From: an uncultured Oscillibacter sp.
GTDB taxonomy: Bacteria; Bacillota; Clostridia; Oscillospirales; Oscillospiraceae
Direction of reading: 5' to 3'
DNA: 64,000 bases
Assembly: GCA_947365245.1 (NCBI GenBank)
Contig: CANAWG010000001.1
Span: 62,001 to 126,000, forward strand
The position numbers were made by a program, and so were the translations under genes. Positions 60,685-64,000 of the stretch are shown here, piece after piece. Under the pieces are notes generated by a model. That model worked only from the letters and a program-made list of their open reading frames with translations. It searched no databases and was not told the origin of the DNA. Position 1 is the first letter of the stretch. Every line of letters begins with the position of its first letter.

Positions 60685-62424
60685 TCACCGAACCATCAAG
60701 CGCTTCACAAGCGACTCCTCCGGGGTGACGTTCACGGTGCGGTGCCCGGTGTAGACCACCATGCCCGGCCGGGCTCCGGCGGGCTTTTTCACGTACTTCA
60801 CCTGTACATAGTCCACGGGCACGTTGCCGCTCTCCCGGGCCTGGGAGTACCAGGCCGCCAGCTTGGCGGCCTCCACGATGTCGCTCTCCCCCGCCTCCTG
60901 CCCGCCGGTGCGGAGGATCACATGGGAGCCGTGGAGCTTCTGGGTGTGGAGCCAGACGTCCCGGCGGTCCGCCTCCTTCAAGGTCAGTCGGTCGTTCTGG
61001 CGGTTGTTCCGGCCCACCAGCACCAGAAAGCCGCCGCTGGTGCGGAACTCCCGGGGCTTGGCCAGGCGCTGGCGGGGCTCCTTCTTTCCCTTGCTCCGCA
61101 AAAAGCCCGCCTCCCGCAGCTCGCCGCGGATGTCCAGGAAATCCTGCTCCGTCTCCGCCAGGCCGATCTCCTCCAGCACGCTCTCCAGGTACTCCAGGTC
61201 CCGGCGGGCGATGGCCATCTGCTCCCGGAGGTACTTCTCGGCGGTCTTGGCCTTGGCATAGCGCTTGTAGTATTTGGCGGCGTTCTGCTGGGGGGTGAGC
61301 AGGGGGTCCAGCGGGATCACCGCCTCGCCCCCCGCCTCGTCGTAGTAGTTCTCGCACACCAGCTTCCCCTGGCCCCGCTCCATGCGGTAGAGGTTGGCGG
61401 TGATGAGGTCGCCGCGGATCCGCAGCTGATCCCGGTTCTGGGTCTCGGCGTAGTCCTTCTCCTGCTGGGCGAGCTTGCGGCGCAGGCGGTCCCGGGCGGT
61501 GGAGGCGGTGCGGATCAGGTCCGCCCCCCGCTGGCGGGTGCGCTCCTGCCGCTCCCGGGCCTCGTAGAAATCGTCCAGCAGATGGGAGAAGCTGTCGTAG
61601 ACCTCCGTCTCCATGGCGCCGCCGTACTGTTGAACAGGCAGGCAGGAAAACTCCGCCGGCCGGCCCTCCCGCTTCAGGCACACGGGGGTAAAGCGGCTCT
61701 CCCGGACGGCGGTGAGGAAGTTCTCCACCTCCCGCCACAGCGCCGCCCGGTCCCCCAGGGCGCAGAGGCGTCCGTCCGTCTCCCCGGCCGCCCGGAAGGC
61801 CAGCTCCCGGGCCATAAGGGGGGAGACGCCGAAGTAGTGGTCCAGCAAAAAGGCGTCGATCTGCCGCTCGGGGTTGGCATTGGAGAGCTTCTCGTAAAAG
61901 CCCGCCTCCGTCTCCTCCAGCACGACGAGGCGGTCCCCGGCGGCGGGGGGCTCGTAGTACAGCCCCGGCAGCACCTGCCGCTGGGCGGACATCGACCCGT
62001 CCACCCGGCGCAGGCAGTCGATGATCCGCCCCTCCCCGTCCAGCAGAATCAGGTTGGACCGGCGGCCCATGGCCTCCAGCACCAGCGTCCGGCGGCCGGG
62101 GCGGCCGAAGTCGTCGGTGACGTCCATCTCCAGCCGCACCAGCCGCTCCAGGGGCGTCTGGGTGAGATCCGCGATCCTCGCCCCGGCCAGGTGCTTGCGC
62201 AGCAACATACAGAACATGGGCGGCTCCGCCGGGTTGTCCCGGACGGTCTCCGTCAGCTGGATGCGGGGCGCGTTGGCCCCGGCGTTCAGCAGCAGCCGCC
62301 GGCCCCGCAGCAGCAAAATCACCTGGTCCCGGGCGGGCTGCTGCACCTTGTCGATGCGAAGGCCCAGCAGCTGGGGCCGCAGCTCCTCCACCACCGCCTG
62401 TAAGCAGATCGCGTCTAGCGGCAT
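60685..62424 (-). CDS. rqcH: Ribosome quality control protein RqcH (NFACT)
   Basis: A 579-residue protein. NFACT-N (about 1-210) begins PLDAICLQAVVEELRPQLLG, then comes a helical, coiled-coil middle with ARERQERTRQRGADLIRTAS. NFACT-R follows near residue 460 with EFRTSGGFLVLVGRNNRQND and DVWLHTQKLHGSHVILRTGG. Such proteins bind stalled large subunits and add alanine tails in Firmicutes; they were once named fibronectin-binding. The gene overlaps mrnC by ten bases. Confidence 0.94.
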   Translation of the reverse strand: MPLDAICLQAVVEELRPQLLGLRIDKVQQPARDQVILLLRGRRLLLNAGANAPRIQLTETVRDNPAEPPMFCMLLRKHLAGARIADLTQTPLERLVRLEMDVTDDFGRPGRRTLVLEAMGRRSNLILLDGEGRIIDCLRRVDGSMSAQRQVLPGLYYEPPAAGDRLVVLEETEAGFYEKLSNANPERQIDAFLLDHYFGVSPLMARELAFRAAGETDGRLCALGDRAALWREVENFLTAVRESRFTPVCLKREGRPAEFSCLPVQQYGGAMETEVYDSFSHLLDDFYEARERQERTRQRGADLIRTASTARDRLRRKLAQQEKDYAETQNRDQLRIRGDLITANLYRMERGQGKLVCENYYDEAGGEAVIPLDPLLTPQQNAAKYYKRYAKAKTAEKYLREQMAIARRDLEYLESVLEEIGLAETEQDFLDIRGELREAGFLRSKGKKEPRQRLAKPREFRTSGGFLVLVGRNNRQNDRLTLKEADRRDVWLHTQKLHGSHVILRTGGQEAGESDIVEAAKLAAWYSQARESGNVPVDYVQVKYVKKPAGARPGMVVYTGHRTVNVTPEESLVKRLMVR

Positions 62425-62831
62425 ACCTCGTCCTCCTCCATCATCACGCAGAAGAGCTGGTTGACCCGCTCCCTCTGTCCGCCCAGGTACAGCCAGCCGA
62501 AGAGCGCCTCCAACGCCGTGGCCTCACCGTACTGGGCCCGGCTGGCGTGGCCCGGGACGGTGTGGACGTGGGCGTTGCGGCCCCGGCGGAACACCGCCGA
62601 CTCCTCCTCCGTGAGCATGGGCAATATCCGCTCCGCCCGCCGGGCCTGGGACTCGGCGCACACCAGCTGGACGGCGGAGCGGTGCAGTCCCTTGCCGGTG
62701 GCCCTGCCGTGGGCGCACAGCCAGGTGCGGGCCAGGATCTCAAACACGGCGTCCCCGACGTGGGCCAGGCCGATGGAGCTGATGGAGCGCAGCTGGTCCG
62801 GGGCAAGACAGGGTTCAAAGTAGTTCTCCAT
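62415..62831 (-). CDS. mrnC: Mini-ribonuclease III
   Basis: A 138-residue RNase III-like enzyme without a dsRNA-binding domain. The catalytic motif is GLAHVGDAVFEILARTWL with the Asp at about 27, and the second acidic site is ATALEALFGWLYLGG. It matures 23S rRNA in Firmicutes. It leads a two-gene unit with rqcH. Confidence 0.93.
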   Translation of the reverse strand: MENYFEPCLAPDQLRSISSIGLAHVGDAVFEILARTWLCAHGRATGKGLHRSAVQLVCAESQARRAERILPMLTEEESAVFRRGRNAHVHTVPGHASRAQYGEATALEALFGWLYLGGQRERVNQLFCVMMEEDEVCR

Positions 62832-62936
62832 AGGGTTCTCCTTTTGTCAGTCAAAAGCGCGTTTGCGCGCTTGAGGACAGTATAGCACGGAAGACGGCGG
62901 CGGGGCAATCTTTTTTCTTGTCCCCCCCCCAGGGAT

Positions 62937-63505
62937 GGGGGATTTCGCGCCTCGGGCGCGGGACGGAAGTTTTCCGCCCACGGGCGGGGACGAACGCACG
63001 GGCTTCGCCCGTGCTGGGGATGCACCCCCCATTTCTATTTTCTCTCTCTTCCGAGAGAAAATAGAAACGGGCCGTGCACGGTCCAAAGACAAAAGAGAGC
63101 GCTTTCCCCTGCGGGAGTATGTCCCACTCATCGGAGCTGCACAGCAGACCTGCCGCAAGGACGCAAGGACGTTCTCCTCTGCCCGCGCTTCGCGCATACC
63201 CGGGCACGGGCGGGCAGGCCCGCCGTTCTCTTGACGGCAGACGAACTCTCTGCCCCGAACGGGACCAACCATGCGCGGAGCGCGGGAGTAGGCGCTAGGG
63301 ACCTTGCGTCCACGCAGCGTTGACCGCCGTACTACCGATGAATGGAGCGCACTCCGGAGGGTACCCTAGCGCCTCTCTTTTCTCTTCCACCGTGCACGGC
63401 GCATTCTCTTTTCTCTGGCAAGACAGAGAAAAGAGAATGGGGGGTGCATTCCCAGCACGGGCAAAGCCCGTGCGTCGTCCCGCGCCCGAGGCGCGAAAAA
63501 TCCCC
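62937..63505. repeat. Diverged inverted repeat of a hairpin-rich intergenic element
   Basis: The left arm (about 62937-63170) and the right arm (about 63304-63505) are imperfect reverse complements. Matched blocks in order are CGCGCCTCGGGCGCGGGACG, the hairpin GCACGGGC-loop-GCCCGTGC (62996-63014 and 63455-63473), GCACCCCCCATT, a long A/T-rich hairpin (63032-63067 and 63403-63438), and GCCGTGCACGGT. The arms diverge in detail, so two old copies probably faced each other rather than forming one hairpin. The 62832-63629 gap contains no gene with a credible start, and the short open frames within it are translations of the repeat. Confidence 0.8.
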
Positions 63506-63629
63506 GCCCCGCCCCAGGGCGGCATCTTCCGTCCCGCCCGCAGGCGGGTCTCCTGAAAGGAGACAAAATCCCCGCCCTGGGAGGGGCAAAAGAGAGCGGG
63601 AGCATTCGCTCCCGCCCTCCGCGGAAAAA

Positions 63630-64000
63630 TCACAGCAGATAGGGGTACTTGGTCAGCACCGTGAGGATGAAGACCTCGATGTCCGCCGGCAGGCCGCTCT
63701 CGCCGTCCAGGTCGGCCTCGAAGACCTTGCCGTCCAGCCGCACCAGCACTTTCCGGCCCCCCAGGGGCAGGAAGCCCTGGTTGTTCACGCTCTCGTCAAA
63801 GCCCTCCCGGGTCTTAAACAGGGTGAACTTATCCCGGTAGGGGGCGGAGTCGTAGGGGCAGAAGACGGCGCAGTTGCCGCACTCGTTGCACATCCGGTCC
63901 ACATGGAGGATCTCATGCCGCCCGTCGGGCAGCTCCACCACCACGTTGGCCCGGTTGGGGCACACGTCGGCGCAGACCTGGCACACCACGTTGCAGGCGA
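63630..64000 (-). CDS. ygfK: YgfK-like protein, C-terminal fragment
   Basis: About 123 residues are visible, running off the right edge; the 5' part is outside. The fragment has a 4Fe-4S-type segment with the cysteines of ACNVVCQVCADVCPNRAN and a second, shorter cluster CNECGNCAVFCPYDSAPYRD. This ending resembles the C-terminus of YgfK, the putative selenate reductase subunit encoded in selenium-dependent molybdenum hydroxylase loci. The frame and stop at 63630 are clear. It may be an oxidoreductase electron-transfer part, and other ferredoxin-domain proteins are possible. Confidence 0.72.
   Translation of the reverse strand, partial: ACNVVCQVCADVCPNRANVVVELPDGRHEILHVDRMCNECGNCAVFCPYDSAPYRDKFTLFKTREGFDESVNNQGFLPLGGRKVLVRLDGKVFEADLDGESGLPADIEVFILTVLTKYPYLL

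Noticed and set aside
62847-63633. Short frames inside the inverted repeat, sometimes predicted as hypothetical proteins
   Set aside because: They are translations of the repeat arms (each shows the same GNAPP or GGCIP-like pieces), with no good start sites.

Overview
The window looks like a chromosomal segment of a GC-rich, low-GC-phylum anaerobe of the Oscillospiraceae type (Flavonifractor, Oscillibacter and Lawsonibacter relatives). I infer this from a dnaG-rpoD pair, a T-box in front of alaS, Firmicutes-type ribonuclease M5, mini-ribonuclease III and RqcH, and several small families (DUF6514, DUF6472, DUF4250, DUF6774, DUF5662) that I associate with clostridia. The species is inferred, not proven. 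No rRNA operon, CRISPR array, prophage or intact insertion sequence is visible.

Layout. 1-1390: ECF-like sigma factor, the start of a partner gene, and an Sfp-type phosphopantetheinyl transferase. 1627-4822: dnaG and rpoD. 4930-5553: a frameshifted nucleoside hydrolase. 5917-5992: tRNA-Pro(GGG). 6189-12243: envelope and transport genes, including a glycosyltransferase fused to a CsaB-like pyruvyl transferase, a CLC channel or antiporter, and a DUF421 protein. 12423-13677: rimM-trmD. 13746-18943: two hybrid histidine kinases. 19315-23717: carAB. 23785-29881: translation and replication genes (RNase M5, holA, HIT, DUF4250, cupin, alaS with its T-box). 29912-32697: small envelope and hypothetical genes. 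32770-34766: TetR regulator and MFS exporter with palindromic operators. 34986-40326: divergent TetR regulator, secreted coiled-coil protein and MMPL/RND transporter.

40467-50161 is the most distinctive region. A YtcJ-like amidohydrolase, a D-aminopeptidase (DppA/M55), a DmpA-type aminopeptidase, an APC amino-acid permease, a sigma-54-dependent activator, an N-acyl-D-amino-acid deacylase and a leaderless class-A-beta-lactamase-like hydrolase stand together. I find two near-consensus sigma-54 promoters, one in front of the permease-peptidase genes and one in front of the deacylase-hydrolase genes. The simplest reading is an inducible cytoplasmic pathway that imports and degrades D-residue peptides or N-acyl-D-amino acids, perhaps from peptidoglycan or modified dietary or microbial peptides.

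50434-53806: SSB-like protein, NUDIX hydrolase, and a YedF / cysteine desulfurase / DUF3343 / DUF6472 set. Such genes are known as accessory genes of selenium-dependent molybdenum hydroxylases, and the fragment at the right edge resembles YgfK, another member of that gene set. 54221-62831: pfkA, trkA-trkH, gluQ, a stalk-domain secreted protein, rqcH and mrnC. 62832-63629: a gene-free stretch built from two diverged inverted copies of a hairpin-rich repeat.
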